The position numbers were made by a program, and so were the translations under genes. 56,692 nucleotides of DNA, taken from Plebeiibacterium sediminum. Lineage in GTDB: Bacteria > Bacteroidota > Bacteroidia > Bacteroidales > Marinilabiliaceae. Positions 25,299-34,060 of the stretch are shown here, piece by piece; position 1 is the first letter of the stretch, and each line of letters starts with the position of its first letter. The DNA lies in NCBI RefSeq assembly GCF_026013605.1, contig NZ_JAPDPJ010000042.1, positions 1-56,692 of the forward strand, in the 5' to 3' direction. The notes under the pieces are model-generated. The model was not told the DNA's origin. It did no database searches and worked only from the letters and a program-made list of their open reading frames with translations.

Positions 25299-25415
25299 GA
25301 ATAATTATAAGACTCAAATGATTTTATCATACAATATGTAGCCATTACCAACTAATTTTGCCTGTTGCAGTAATCATCTTCTTCTTAATCCTCAAGGATT
25401 TTATGTAACATTTTT

Positions 25416-25423
25416 TAGTTTTG
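25416..25423 (+). promoter_or_regulatory. -7 box of the plus-strand LicD gene
   Basis: TAGTTTTG is an exact TAnnTTTG match. The frame's upstream TTG (25421) lies inside this box, so translation must start further down. Confidence 0.55.
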
Positions 25424-25453
25424 CACGTTCAAAACAATCATAACGGATCAAGT

Positions 25454-26053
25454 ATGCTAGAACTGAGAGGAGAGAAGCTTTTAAAAGCAAAAAAATTATT
25501 GACACTAATCACGCAAGTATTAGATAATAATCATATCACTTATCATTTAGAAGGTGGAACGCTCCTGGGGATTGTGAGGGATGGGGATCTTTTACCCTGG
25601 GATCATGATATCGACTTATCCATTGATATTACTGACGCTAAAAAACTTAAATCACTTCAAAAACACTTTTGGAAAAAAGGGCTAAAGCTTAGTGAAAGAA
25701 AATACACCAAATCCTATGGTGCCATAAAAAAAGGACAGACACGTATTTTTAAAGTGAAACCTATTGCTTTTTCTTTCTGGAATATCTTTGACAGAAATTA
25801 TGATCAAAAAGCCATGATTGGTGACATCTTTGTAAAAGTAACTGATAGCAAACATACTTACTGGCAGGCAAAAGGTAAGATTCTACGCGTTTGTAAATCA
25901 CACTACAAAGGTCATGATACCGTAAACTTTAATGGAAATATTTTAAAAACTCCGGTAAACTACCATGATTATTTGACTGCTAAATATGGCGATTGGAAAA
26001 CTCCGGTAAAAGAATGGGATTGTAAAAACGATGAAAAAACCATATGCGCATAG
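25454..26053 (+). CDS. Second LicD-family protein
   Basis: A 199-residue LicD protein, paralogous to its neighbour on the other strand: 'EGGTLLGIVR', 'PWDHDIDLSI' and C-terminal 'YLTAKYGDWKTP'. The middle is more basic ('KGQTRIFKVKP') and contains a Phe/Trp-rich stretch. Start: ATG 25454 is preferred because the only earlier start overlaps the -7 box. The two genes diverge from a shared 194-nt region, which suggests joint but separable expression. It probably transfers a phospho-alcohol from the CDP donor made by the cytidylyltransferase to a second position or acceptor; this is inference from the family and place. Confidence 0.8.
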   Translation: MLELRGEKLLKAKKLLTLITQVLDNNHITYHLEGGTLLGIVRDGDLLPWDHDIDLSIDITDAKKLKSLQKHFWKKGLKLSERKYTKSYGAIKKGQTRIFKVKPIAFSFWNIFDRNYDQKAMIGDIFVKVTDSKHTYWQAKGKILRVCKSHYKGHDTVNFNGNILKTPVNYHDYLTAKYGDWKTPVKEWDCKNDEKTICA

Positions 26054-26243
26054 GTAAAATTAACCTAAACGTTAAAGTACTAAGCCTGCATCATCTCTAA
26101 ACTTCAACAAATTGTACTGAATCTCTATTTAATTCAAGTACCATTTATATACTTTCGTTGCTACAAAACAAACCTCTTTCCTATTGATCATTCTCACTGA
26201 ACAGATCCCAAACTCCTATTTTCAAAATCACCACAATTAGGTA

Positions 26244-26274
26244 TTGAACAACTTAAATCATCAGATTACTTTTG
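26244..26274 (+). promoter_or_regulatory. Promoter of the 142-residue protein gene
   Basis: TTG (26244-26246), 20 nt, TACTTTTG (26267-26274) is a full Bacteroidota promoter match. The start codon is 31 nt downstream. Confidence 0.75.
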
Positions 26275-26305
26275 TGTTAGTTAGAATTAATCTAAATAAA
26301 ACATC

Positions 26306-26734
26306 ATGATTATAAAACAAAATGAAGATTTCTATTGTTTTAATTCAAAGAGAGTAAAACGAGATCTTATGATTGACGTAGACATCAAAACATATCATGG
26401 TCATATTTTTACATGTAATAAATGTAGTAAGTTTCATTTTGAGTTCAATCAATTAGGAATTGACTTTTCAAAACTTGATACACTTAAAGATTTTGGCAAT
26501 TATTTAAATGACCTTAATGAAGAGGATGCATTACATTACAATAAATCAAACAACTTCATAAGAAAAATCCACATCCTGTTCCCCGGCACATCTCTTAAAC
26601 TGGTTTTAGACAGTATGGATTTAAAAGAATTACGAATACTCGTTAAAACATTTATTGATGAATATGAAAGCGAATTAAAACAGGCAGAATTCATTAGTAA
26701 ACTAACTCAAATACGAAAAGATCAGCATAACTAA
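26306..26734 (+). CDS. Hypothetical protein with a CxxC motif
   Basis: Not recognised as a named family. The 142-residue soluble protein has 'FTCNKCSKFHFEFNQLGIDF', a CxxC followed by His and a beta-strand, as in half a zinc ribbon. A helical C-terminal half follows ('LVLDSMDLKELRILVKTFID'). Only one CxxC pair is present, so metal binding would need dimerisation or the His residues. The gene has its own strong promoter, no clear terminator, and lies 194 nt before pflB in the same direction. No function can be assigned. Confidence 0.6.
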   Translation: MIIKQNEDFYCFNSKRVKRDLMIDVDIKTYHGHIFTCNKCSKFHFEFNQLGIDFSKLDTLKDFGNYLNDLNEEDALHYNKSNNFIRKIHILFPGTSLKLVLDSMDLKELRILVKTFIDEYESELKQAEFISKLTQIRKDQHN

Positions 26735-26863
26735 TTACTTCTTGTAAACTACATCACACATTTTTTGTTTTTTTATACTATTAGGCAATTCTATACCTTT
26801 TATACTTAATTAAAGCTAATTACAACAATTCAATATCCGTTATTAATTATGAATGAGACAGAT

Positions 26864-26909
26864 ATTGAACTTTTCAATTTTATTTTTTAATTAAATAGAT
26901 ATACTTTTG
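26864..26909 (+). promoter_or_regulatory. pflB promoter with an upstream inverted repeat
   Basis: An exact -7 box TACTTTTG (26902-26909) lacks a good -33 TTG. Instead an inverted repeat ATTGAA-CTT-TTCAAT (26864-26878) lies centred about 44 nt upstream of the predicted start, a position used by class II activators. It resembles a CRP/FNR-type site, but the half-site spacing is one base short of the FNR consensus. Confidence 0.5.
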
Positions 26910-26928
26910 CGCAAAATTTAAACTCAAT

Positions 26929-29157
26929 ATGGAAACTAAGGAATTTGTAAAAGGAAACTGGAATACGGCTATTGACGTAAGAGACTTTGTTAGAAAAAAC
27001 ATACATCCTTACACTGGAACTCACGACTTCTTGAAAGGTCCTACTGACAGAACTAAAAAACTATGGGATATTTGTCTTGAAGCCTTAAAAGAAGAGAGAG
27101 CCAACAATGGCATGCGAGGAGTGGATACAAACACTGTTTCTACTGTTAACGCTTTCCCTGCTGGATATATTGATAAAGACAATGAGTCTATTGTTGGATT
27201 ACAAACTGATGCGCTGTTAAAAAGAGCTATGAAACCTTATGGTGGTTTTAAGGTAGTTCAAAAAGCATTATCAGAACATGGACTAAAGCCTTCTGACATC
27301 ATTACAGAGGCTTTTGGTAAATACACAAAAACTCACAATGATGGTGTTTTTGATGCATATACTGATGAAATAAGAAAATTCAGATCCCTTGGTTTCTTAA
27401 CTGGTCTGCCTGATAACTATGCCCGAGGCAGAATTATTGGTGATTACAGACGTGTTGCTTTATATGGTATCAATCATTTGATAGAATCTAAAAAAGAGGA
27501 TCTAAAAAATATTACTGGTCCTATGTCTGATGCAACAATCAGACTAAGAGAGGAAGTTGCAGAGCAGATAAAAGCTTTGTACCAGATGATAGATATGGGT
27601 AATGAATATAACCTTGATTTATCTCGCCCTGCTCAAAATGGACAAGAAGCTGTTCAATGGACTTACATGGCTTATTTAGCTGCGGTAAAAGAACAAGATG
27701 GAGCGGCCATGTCATTAGGTAGTGTATCTTCTTTTCTGGATATTTATATTGAAAGAGATTTACAAGCAGGTATTATAACAGAAGAAGAGGCTCAGGAATA
27801 CATTGATCACTTTGTAATGAAACTTCGTATGGTTCGACATTTAAGAATGGAAGCCTACGAACAGATTTTTGCAGGAGACCCTACATGGGTAACAGAGAGT
27901 ATAGGAGGAATGTTGGTTGACGGAAGAAGTAAAGTAACCAAAACATCTTTCCGTTTCTTAAACACACTTTATAACCTGGGTCCTTCACCAGAACCAAATA
28001 TTACCATTCTTTGGAGTAATAGTTTACCTCAGGGATTTAAAAATTACTGTGCAAAAGTATCTATCGATACCTCATCCATTCAATATGAAAATGATGACTT
28101 AATGCGTTGCCACCGTGATAGTGACGATTATGGTATTGCATGCTGTGTATCTTTTCAGGAATTAGGAAAACACATCCAGTTTTTTGGAGCTCGAACCAAC
28201 TTAGCAAAAACACTTCTTTTAGCTTTAAATTCTGGTCGTTGTGAAAATACTGGTACGCAAATGGTAGATGGTATTCCATCTATAGCTAATGATGAGTACT
28301 TAGATTACGATAAAGTAATGGCTAGTTTTAAAATTGCCATGAAAGAAGTAGCTCGTGTGTATAATGAGTCAATGAATATTATTCACTACATGCACGATAA
28401 ATACTACTACGAAAAAGCACAGATGGCATTGATTGACACAAATCCACGCATTAATCTTGCTTATGGTATTGCAGGTTTATCAATTGTAGCAGATTCACTA
28501 TCGGCAATTAAACATGCAAAAGTTAAACCTCTCAGAAACGAAGATGGATTAACTGTTGATTTTGAAATTGAAGGCGATTTCCCAAAATACGGAAATGATG
28601 ATGACAGAGTAGATTTAATTGCCAGAGATTTGGTAAATCATTTCAGTAATGAGTTAAATAAGCTTCCTGTATATAAAAATGCAAATCCTACCTTATCAGT
28701 TTTAACCATTACCTCAAATGTAGTATATGGTAAAAAAACAGGGGCAACGCCAGATGGCAGAGCAAAAGGAGTTCCATTTGCACCAGGAGCGAACCCAATG
28801 CACGGACGAGATACACATGGAGCTATTGCTTCATTAAACTCTGTTGCTAAAATTGATTATAAGGATTCTCAGGATGGTATCTCAAACACTTTTTCTATTG
28901 TTCCTAAATCATTAGGTTCAAACGAAGAAGAGCGTATTGATAACCTGGTAACTGCATTGGATGGCTATTTTATGAAAAATGCCCAACACCTTAATGTTAA
29001 TGTGTTAAACAGAGAATTACTTAAGGATGCTATGGAAAATCCTGAAAATTACCCACAATTAACAATCAGAGTTTCCGGATATGCAGTAAACTTTATTCGT
29101 TTAAGCAGAGAACAACAACAAGAAGTATTATCTCGTTCTTTCCATGATTCAATGTAA
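26929..29157 (+). CDS. pflB: Formate acetyltransferase (pyruvate formate-lyase)
   Basis: The 742-residue glycyl-radical enzyme cleaves pyruvate with CoA to acetyl-CoA and formate under anaerobic conditions. Catalytic Cys405-Cys406 are in 'GIACCVSF', and the radical glycine Gly717 is in 'VSGYAVNF' (E. coli equivalents 418, 419 and 734). The N-terminal '[20 protein letters not shown]' and 'PYGGFKVV' are typical of true PFL, not of glycerol or choline lyases. The activase and FocA genes follow on the same strand. It is preceded by an activator-type promoter and followed by a terminator-like hairpin that may limit activase expression. Confidence 0.97.
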   Translation: METKEFVKGNWNTAIDVRDFVRKNIHPYTGTHDFLKGPTDRTKKLWDICLEALKEERANNGMRGVDTNTVSTVNAFPAGYIDKDNESIVGLQTDALLKRAMKPYGGFKVVQKALSEHGLKPSDIITEAFGKYTKTHNDGVFDAYTDEIRKFRSLGFLTGLPDNYARGRIIGDYRRVALYGINHLIESKKEDLKNITGPMSDATIRLREEVAEQIKALYQMIDMGNEYNLDLSRPAQNGQEAVQWTYMAYLAAVKEQDGAAMSLGSVSSFLDIYIERDLQAGIITEEEAQEYIDHFVMKLRMVRHLRMEAYEQIFAGDPTWVTESIGGMLVDGRSKVTKTSFRFLNTLYNLGPSPEPNITILWSNSLPQGFKNYCAKVSIDTSSIQYENDDLMRCHRDSDDYGIACCVSFQELGKHIQFFGARTNLAKTLLLALNSGRCENTGTQMVDGIPSIANDEYLDYDKVMASFKIAMKEVARVYNESMNIIHYMHDKYYYEKAQMALIDTNPRINLAYGIAGLSIVADSLSAIKHAKVKPLRNEDGLTVDFEIEGDFPKYGNDDDRVDLIARDLVNHFSNELNKLPVYKNANPTLSVLTITSNVVYGKKTGATPDGRAKGVPFAPGANPMHGRDTHGAIASLNSVAKIDYKDSQDGISNTFSIVPKSLGSNEEERIDNLVTALDGYFMKNAQHLNVNVLNRELLKDAMENPENYPQLTIRVSGYAVNFIRLSREQQQEVLSRSFHDSM

Positions 29158-29270
29158 AACAAGAGAATACTAGAATATAGACATGAGATAAAAGACTATT
29201 TACATGATATTTTTTCTTTACATTTCTTCTTTATTCTAATAATCACAATGATATTTTAATAAAACACAAA

Positions 29271-29307
29271 AAACAAAAGTAGAACTCTCTACTTTTGTTT
29301 TTTTTCT
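29271..29307 (+). terminator. Terminator/attenuator between pflB and pflA
   Basis: AAACAAAAGTAGA (29271-29283) pairs with TCTACTTTTGTTT (29288-29300) through a 4-nt loop, followed by TTTTTCT. The pflA ATG lies only 17 nt beyond, so pflA depends on read-through or on an unseen promoter. Confidence 0.85.
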
Positions 29308-29323
29308 ATTATCTCATATCTCA

Positions 29324-30064
29324 ATGTCCGACAAATTAAAAGTTCACTCTATTGAATCATTCGGAACTCATGATGGTCCTGGAATCAGAATGGTTATTTT
29401 CTTACAAGGCTGTAATTTAAAATGCCTTTATTGTCATAATCCAGATACCATAACTGTTCAGGGAGGAATGGAATACAGCATTGAAGAACTAGTTAAAAGA
29501 GCAGAGAACATGAAACCCTATTTTGGGAAATTGGGTGGAGTAACCGTTTCTGGAGGTGAACCTTTGTTACAAACCAAAGCTTTAATTCCTTTATTTAAGG
29601 CTTTAAAAGAAGCAGATATACATACAAACATTGACACAAATGGATCTGTTTTTAATGATCATGTAAAATTGCTTTTAGATGATTATTCCGATCTTATTAT
29701 GGTGGATATTAAACACACCAATGAAAAAGGCTTTAACAACCTAACCGGTGGTAAAAATCTGGCAAAGAACATGGAAATTATTGAACACAGAGAAAAAACA
29801 GGAAAAGCATTCTGGCTTCGCTATGTTCTTATACCTGGTATTACTGATGATCCTCAGGAACTAATAAAACTGGGCGAAACATTTAAAAACTTCACCTGTC
29901 TTGAGAAAATAGAGATACAACCATACCATAAATTAGGTACTCATAAGTGGGAAGCGTTAGGACATGATTATATGCTTAATCATATTGAAGAGAACACTCC
30001 GGAACAACTGGAAAAGGTAAAAAACATTTTAACACCCTATTTTAAAGAAGTAAAAATTAACTAG
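29324..30064 (+). CDS. pflA: Pyruvate formate-lyase activating enzyme
   Basis: A 246-residue radical SAM protein that installs the glycyl radical on PflB. The [4Fe-4S] ligands are Cys30, Cys34 and Cys37 in 'GCNLKCLYCHNPD'. 'GGVTVSGGEPLLQ' is the SAM-binding GGE block and 'NIDTNGSV' follows. Length equals the E. coli enzyme (246) with no extra ferredoxin domain. It is placed between pflB and focA, giving a complete formate module. Confidence 0.96.
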   Translation: MSDKLKVHSIESFGTHDGPGIRMVIFLQGCNLKCLYCHNPDTITVQGGMEYSIEELVKRAENMKPYFGKLGGVTVSGGEPLLQTKALIPLFKALKEADIHTNIDTNGSVFNDHVKLLLDDYSDLIMVDIKHTNEKGFNNLTGGKNLAKNMEIIEHREKTGKAFWLRYVLIPGITDDPQELIKLGETFKNFTCLEKIEIQPYHKLGTHKWEALGHDYMLNHIEENTPEQLEKVKNILTPYFKEVKIN

Positions 30065-30110
30065 TATTTAAAGCTAAAAGCGTAAAACCACATTTAATTA
30101 ATACCAAAAA

Positions 30111-30905
30111 ATGAGCTTATTTACTCCTCCTGAAATCATAAAAATTGCAGGTGAATCTGCAATGCAAAAAGACAAATACTCGGGAAAAAAGATACTAACG
30201 TTAGCTTTTATGGCTGGCGCTTATATTGCATTTGGCGGATTACTGTCAATTCTTTTAGCCGGAGGTATGCCTGAGATTTCTGCCAAAAACCCGGGAATTA
30301 CCAAATTTGTTTTTGGTGCTGCGTTTCCTGTAGGTCTTATGATGGTGGTAATGGCTGGAGCTGAATTATTCACTGGTAACAATGCTTACTTTATGCCAAA
30401 CGTATTAAGCAAAAGGCAAAAGTGGACAGCACCTATTCGAAACTGGACTTTAGTTTATATAGGCAATTTCTTCGGGGCTATTTTTGTAGCTTATTTCTTA
30501 ACTCATTTAACTGAAGTTGTTGGCACTGAACCATGGACAAAAACCATCTTTCATATTGCTGAAGCAAAAACTTCTAATCCGTTTTATAAAACTTTTTTAA
30601 AAGGAATTGGAGCAAATTGGTTGGTTTGTCTTGCTTTATGGATGGGAATGTCGGCTCAACATACCAGTGGTAAAATATTGGGAATCTGGTGGCCTGTAAT
30701 GACATTTGTTGCATTGGGCTTTGAGCACTCTATCGCCAACATGTTTTTTATTCCATTAGCCATATTCGAAGGTGCTCCTATTACATGGGGATCATTTATA
30801 GTTGATAATTTAATTCCGGCTACGCTCGGTAACATTGTTGGCGGAGCATTTTTTGTAGGTACGCTATACTGGTATGCCTACGAAAAACAATCATCCAACA
30901 ATTAA
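30111..30905 (+). CDS. focA: Formate/nitrite transporter, FocA family
   Basis: A 264-residue inner-membrane pentameric channel of the FNT family with six membrane helices. Signs are 'KILTLAFMAGAYIAFGGLLS', 'AGAELFTGNNAYF', 'LVCLALWMGMSAQHTSGKIL' and 'GFEHSIANMFF'; the central His sits in 'EHSIAN'. Position after pflB-pflA supports formate export (and re-import at low pH). Nitrite or hydrosulphide transport is possible in the family but less likely here. Confidence 0.93.
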   Translation: MSLFTPPEIIKIAGESAMQKDKYSGKKILTLAFMAGAYIAFGGLLSILLAGGMPEISAKNPGITKFVFGAAFPVGLMMVVMAGAELFTGNNAYFMPNVLSKRQKWTAPIRNWTLVYIGNFFGAIFVAYFLTHLTEVVGTEPWTKTIFHIAEAKTSNPFYKTFLKGIGANWLVCLALWMGMSAQHTSGKILGIWWPVMTFVALGFEHSIANMFFIPLAIFEGAPITWGSFIVDNLIPATLGNIVGGAFFVGTLYWYAYEKQSSNN

Positions 30906-31013
30906 TAATTAGCTGTTTTAGATATAATAAAGAACCATAAAAAAAATAAAAGTAAGTACTTAGCTACATCCTACATACCAAATTTTCCTATTTTTACAGG
31001 AAATTCTATTTAA

Positions 31014-33941
31014 ATGGACAACGCTAATATTCAATCCTCACTTAACCAATTATCAACTCTTTTAAAAGGAGATGTTTCATACGATAATGTTTACATTGCT
31101 CAATTTGCAACAGACGCATCTGCCTACAGAGAAAAACCATTGGGGATTGTATGGCCACGAGACAAAGCTGATTTAGATCTAATTGTTGAGTTTGCACAGG
31201 AACATAAAATTGCCCTTATTCCTCGTGGTGCCGGAACATCATTGGCAGGTCAGGTTGTAGGAAACGATTTGGTGGTAAATACATCAAAATACATGAACCG
31301 AATCATTGAACTCAACCAGGAAGAAAACTGGGTAATGGTTGAGCCAGGTGTTGTCCTTGATGAATTAAACAAATATCTTGAACCTCACGGTTTATTTTTT
31401 GGACCGGAAACATCAACTTCGAGCAGATGTACACTTGGTGGTATGGTAGGTAACAACTCCTGCGGATCACACTCATTAATATATGGTAGTACCAGAGATC
31501 ATTTACTGGAAGTTCATGGTTATTTAGCCAATGGCCAGGAAGTTATTTTTAAAGAACTGAACGAAAAAGAGTTCCAACAGAAATGTAAATTAGAAACACT
31601 TGAAGGTGATATTTATCGCGAAGTCAATGAAATTTTGAGCGATAAACACAATATTAAGGAGATTTTTAAGGAATATCCTCATCAAGATATCAAAAGAAGA
31701 AATACCGGGTATGCCCTTGACATATTAGCAGGAATGCAACCTTTTGATAAAGATGGAGTGCCTTTTAACATGAGTAAATTAATTGCCGGTTCAGAGGGTA
31801 CTTTGATGATGATTCACAGGGTAAAATTAAATCTGGTCCCTACTCCTCCTAAATACAAATCCTTATTATGTGCTCACTTTAATAGCTTAAAGGAATCTCT
31901 TGAGGCTAATATTCTTGCTTTAAAACATCAACCAAGAGCTGTAGAGTTAATTGATGATAAAATCATTGATTTGGCAGGAAAAAGTACCGCACAACAAAGT
32001 AACCGATTTTTTATTACTGGTAAACCTGCTGCTCTTTTGGTAATTGAATTTGCAGAAGAAACACAGGAAGCACTGGATCAAAAAATTGAGAAGCTGACTT
32101 CTGAATTCCAGAAGAATGAAATGGGCTATGCCTACCCTGTGGTTGATTCAAAAAATATGGGTCGTGTTTGGGCTTTAAGAAAATCCGGATTAGGGGTACT
32201 TTCAAATATGAAAGGTGATGATTTACCTGTTGCCGTTATTGAAGATACAGCCTTACATCCTAAAGACCTGCCTGCTTATGCCAAAGATATTAGTGACTTA
32301 CTTTCATCTTTTAATAAAGAATGTGTGTTTTATGCGCATGTAGGTTCTGGTGAATTACACTTACGACCAGTATTAAACTTAAAAGATCCTCAGGATATTA
32401 TCCTGTTCAGAAAAATAGCTAAAGAAACAGCCCTGTTAGTTAAAAAATATAAGGGTTCATTAAGTGGAGAACATGGAGATGGTAGGTTAAGAGGTGAGTT
32501 TATTCCTTTAATGATTGGAGATATTAATTATAAATTATTGCTCAGGCTAAAAAAGGCTTTTGATCCAGAAGACCTTTTAAATCCAAATAAGATTGTTAAT
32601 ACTCCTCCAATGAGTACCTCTTTAAGGTACCGTTTGCCAAACGATCAAAAGAAATTCAAAACCGTATTTAATTGGGATGATACCGAAGGTATTGTCAGAG
32701 CTACTGAAAAATGTTCCGGATCTGGTGACTGTCTGAAATCAGAGATTATTGGCGGAACAATGTGCCCTAGTTATATGGCTTCAAAAGATGAAAAGCTATC
32801 AACAAGAGGACGCGCTAATGTTCTAAGAGAATATTTTACGGGAACTCTGGATTCTGACAACCTTTATCTAGAAGAGGTTTATGATGTATTAAGTCTTTGT
32901 TTATCATGTAAAGCCTGTAAATCAGAATGCCCTTCAGGGGTTGATATTGCCAAGCTTAAAGCTGAATTTTTACAATATTATTACAATCAAAAAGGGACGC
33001 CAACAAGTGCAATTTCTGTTGGATACTCACCTGTAATAAATCGATTATTTTCATATACACCCTGGATATACAACTTTGTAGTTGGTGCGCCTGGTTTGAA
33101 AAATATTCTTCAGGGAATGCTTGGTTTTTCTACCAAACGCGACATTCCCAAAATGTCAAACAAAACGTTAAAAACATGGGCTAAATGGCATAAAAAAGCT
33201 GTAGCAAAGCACAGGACTGTTTATCTGTTTGCAGATGAATTTACCAACTATCTGGAAAGTGATCTTGGTGTTAAAACGATTCTTTTACTTGAAAAACTTG
33301 GTTATCGGGTTGTGGTTCCTCAGCATATTTATAGTGGAAGAACTTATATCTCTAAAGGTTTAATAAAAAAAGCCAGAAAAATAGCCAATAAGAATATAGA
33401 GTTATTATCTCCTATGATTTCCAAATTAAGTCCGTTGATTGGCATTGAACCATCTGCTGTATTAACATTCCGGGATGAGTATATTAATTTAGTTAAAGAT
33501 GATTTAAAGGAGGAAGCGCTTAAAATTAAGCGGAACACCTATACTATTGAAGAGTTTTTAGCTAATGAAATGAATAAAGGACGCATTAGCAAAGATAGTT
33601 TTACCAATGAAACTAAAGAAATTAAGTTTCATGGACATTGCTATCAAAAAGCATTGTCTTCTACTAAATATGTGCAACAGGTTCTATCTTTTCCTGAAAA
33701 TTATTCAGCTATTGAAATTGATTCCGGATGTTGCGGTATGGCAGGATCCTTCGGATATGAAAAGAAATCATACAGCCTATCCCTGAAAATAGCAGAGATG
33801 AAATTATTGCCTGAAGTACGGAATACTGAACCTTCAACTTTAATTGCAGCTTCGGGTACATCTTGCCGACATCAGATTAAGGATGGAACAGGAAGAGAAG
33901 CTCAGCATCCTATTGAAATTTTATATGAGGCATTACTGTAG
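31014..33941 (+). CDS. FAD-linked oxidase fused to Fe-S (GlcD-GlcF/D-lactate dehydrogenase type)
   Basis: A 975-residue fusion. Residues about 20-540 form a PCMH-type FAD domain ('PRGAGTSLAGQVVGND') and an FAD-linked oxidase C-domain ('GEHGDGRLRGEF'). Residues about 560-975 bind iron-sulfur centres: 'CSGSGDCLKSE' with 'MCPSYMA', then 'CLSCKACKSECP', then a CCG domain ('GHCYQKAL', 'SGCCGMAGSFGYE'). Members oxidise 2-hydroxyacids, commonly D-lactate, and pass electrons through the Fe-S centres to quinone or another acceptor. No membrane segment is seen, so it is peripheral. It lies 108 nt after focA, probably with its own promoter, and ends at a clear terminator. D-lactate is the likeliest substrate; D-2-hydroxyglutarate and glycolate are alternatives. 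Confidence 0.85.
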   Translation: MDNANIQSSLNQLSTLLKGDVSYDNVYIAQFATDASAYREKPLGIVWPRDKADLDLIVEFAQEHKIALIPRGAGTSLAGQVVGNDLVVNTSKYMNRIIELNQEENWVMVEPGVVLDELNKYLEPHGLFFGPETSTSSRCTLGGMVGNNSCGSHSLIYGSTRDHLLEVHGYLANGQEVIFKELNEKEFQQKCKLETLEGDIYREVNEILSDKHNIKEIFKEYPHQDIKRRNTGYALDILAGMQPFDKDGVPFNMSKLIAGSEGTLMMIHRVKLNLVPTPPKYKSLLCAHFNSLKESLEANILALKHQPRAVELIDDKIIDLAGKSTAQQSNRFFITGKPAALLVIEFAEETQEALDQKIEKLTSEFQKNEMGYAYPVVDSKNMGRVWALRKSGLGVLSNMKGDDLPVAVIEDTALHPKDLPAYAKDISDLLSSFNKECVFYAHVGSGELHLRPVLNLKDPQDIILFRKIAKETALLVKKYKGSLSGEHGDGRLRGEFIPLMIGDINYKLLLRLKKAFDPEDLLNPNKIVNTPPMSTSLRYRLPNDQKKFKTVFNWDDTEGIVRATEKCSGSGDCLKSEIIGGTMCPSYMASKDEKLSTRGRANVLREYFTGTLDSDNLYLEEVYDVLSLCLSCKACKSECPSGVDIAKLKAEFLQYYYNQKGTPTSAISVGYSPVINRLFSYTPWIYNFVVGAPGLKNILQGMLGFSTKRDIPKMSNKTLKTWAKWHKKAVAKHRTVYLFADEFTNYLESDLGVKTILLLEKLGYRVVVPQHIYSGRTYISKGLIKKARKIANKNIELLSPMISKLSPLIGIEPSAVLTFRDEYINLVKDDLKEEALKIKRNTYTIEEFLANEMNKGRISKDSFTNETKEIKFHGHCYQKALSSTKYVQQVLSFPENYSAIEIDSGCCGMAGSFGYEKKSYSLSLKIAEMKLLPEVRNTEPSTLIAASGTSCRHQIKDGTGREAQHPIEILYEALL

Positions 33942-33973
33942 ATGTAAAATATCTACTAAAGAAATATTATTGA

Positions 33974-34020
33974 CTTTGGAGGAAAGAAGTATATCATTCA
34001 ATATTCCTCCAAAGATTTTT
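33974..34020 (+). terminator. Terminator after the FAD/Fe-S oxidoreductase
   Basis: CTTTGGAGGAA (33974-33984) pairs perfectly with TTCCTCCAAAG (34004-34014) and is followed by ATTTTT. Confidence 0.85.
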
Positions 34021-34060
34021 ACTCTGGAATTTCAGATTACTTTACTCTGTATACTTTGAA

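Noticed and set aside
26054-26305. Possible RNA gene in the gap before the CxxC protein
   Set aside because: Apart from the promoter, only a weak AGGT/ACCT repeat near the LicD stop is present; no tRNA-like or riboswitch fold is visible.
26864-26878. Canonical FNR box at pflB
   Set aside because: Spacing is TTGA-N5-TCAA, one base short of the FNR consensus; recorded only as an inverted repeat.
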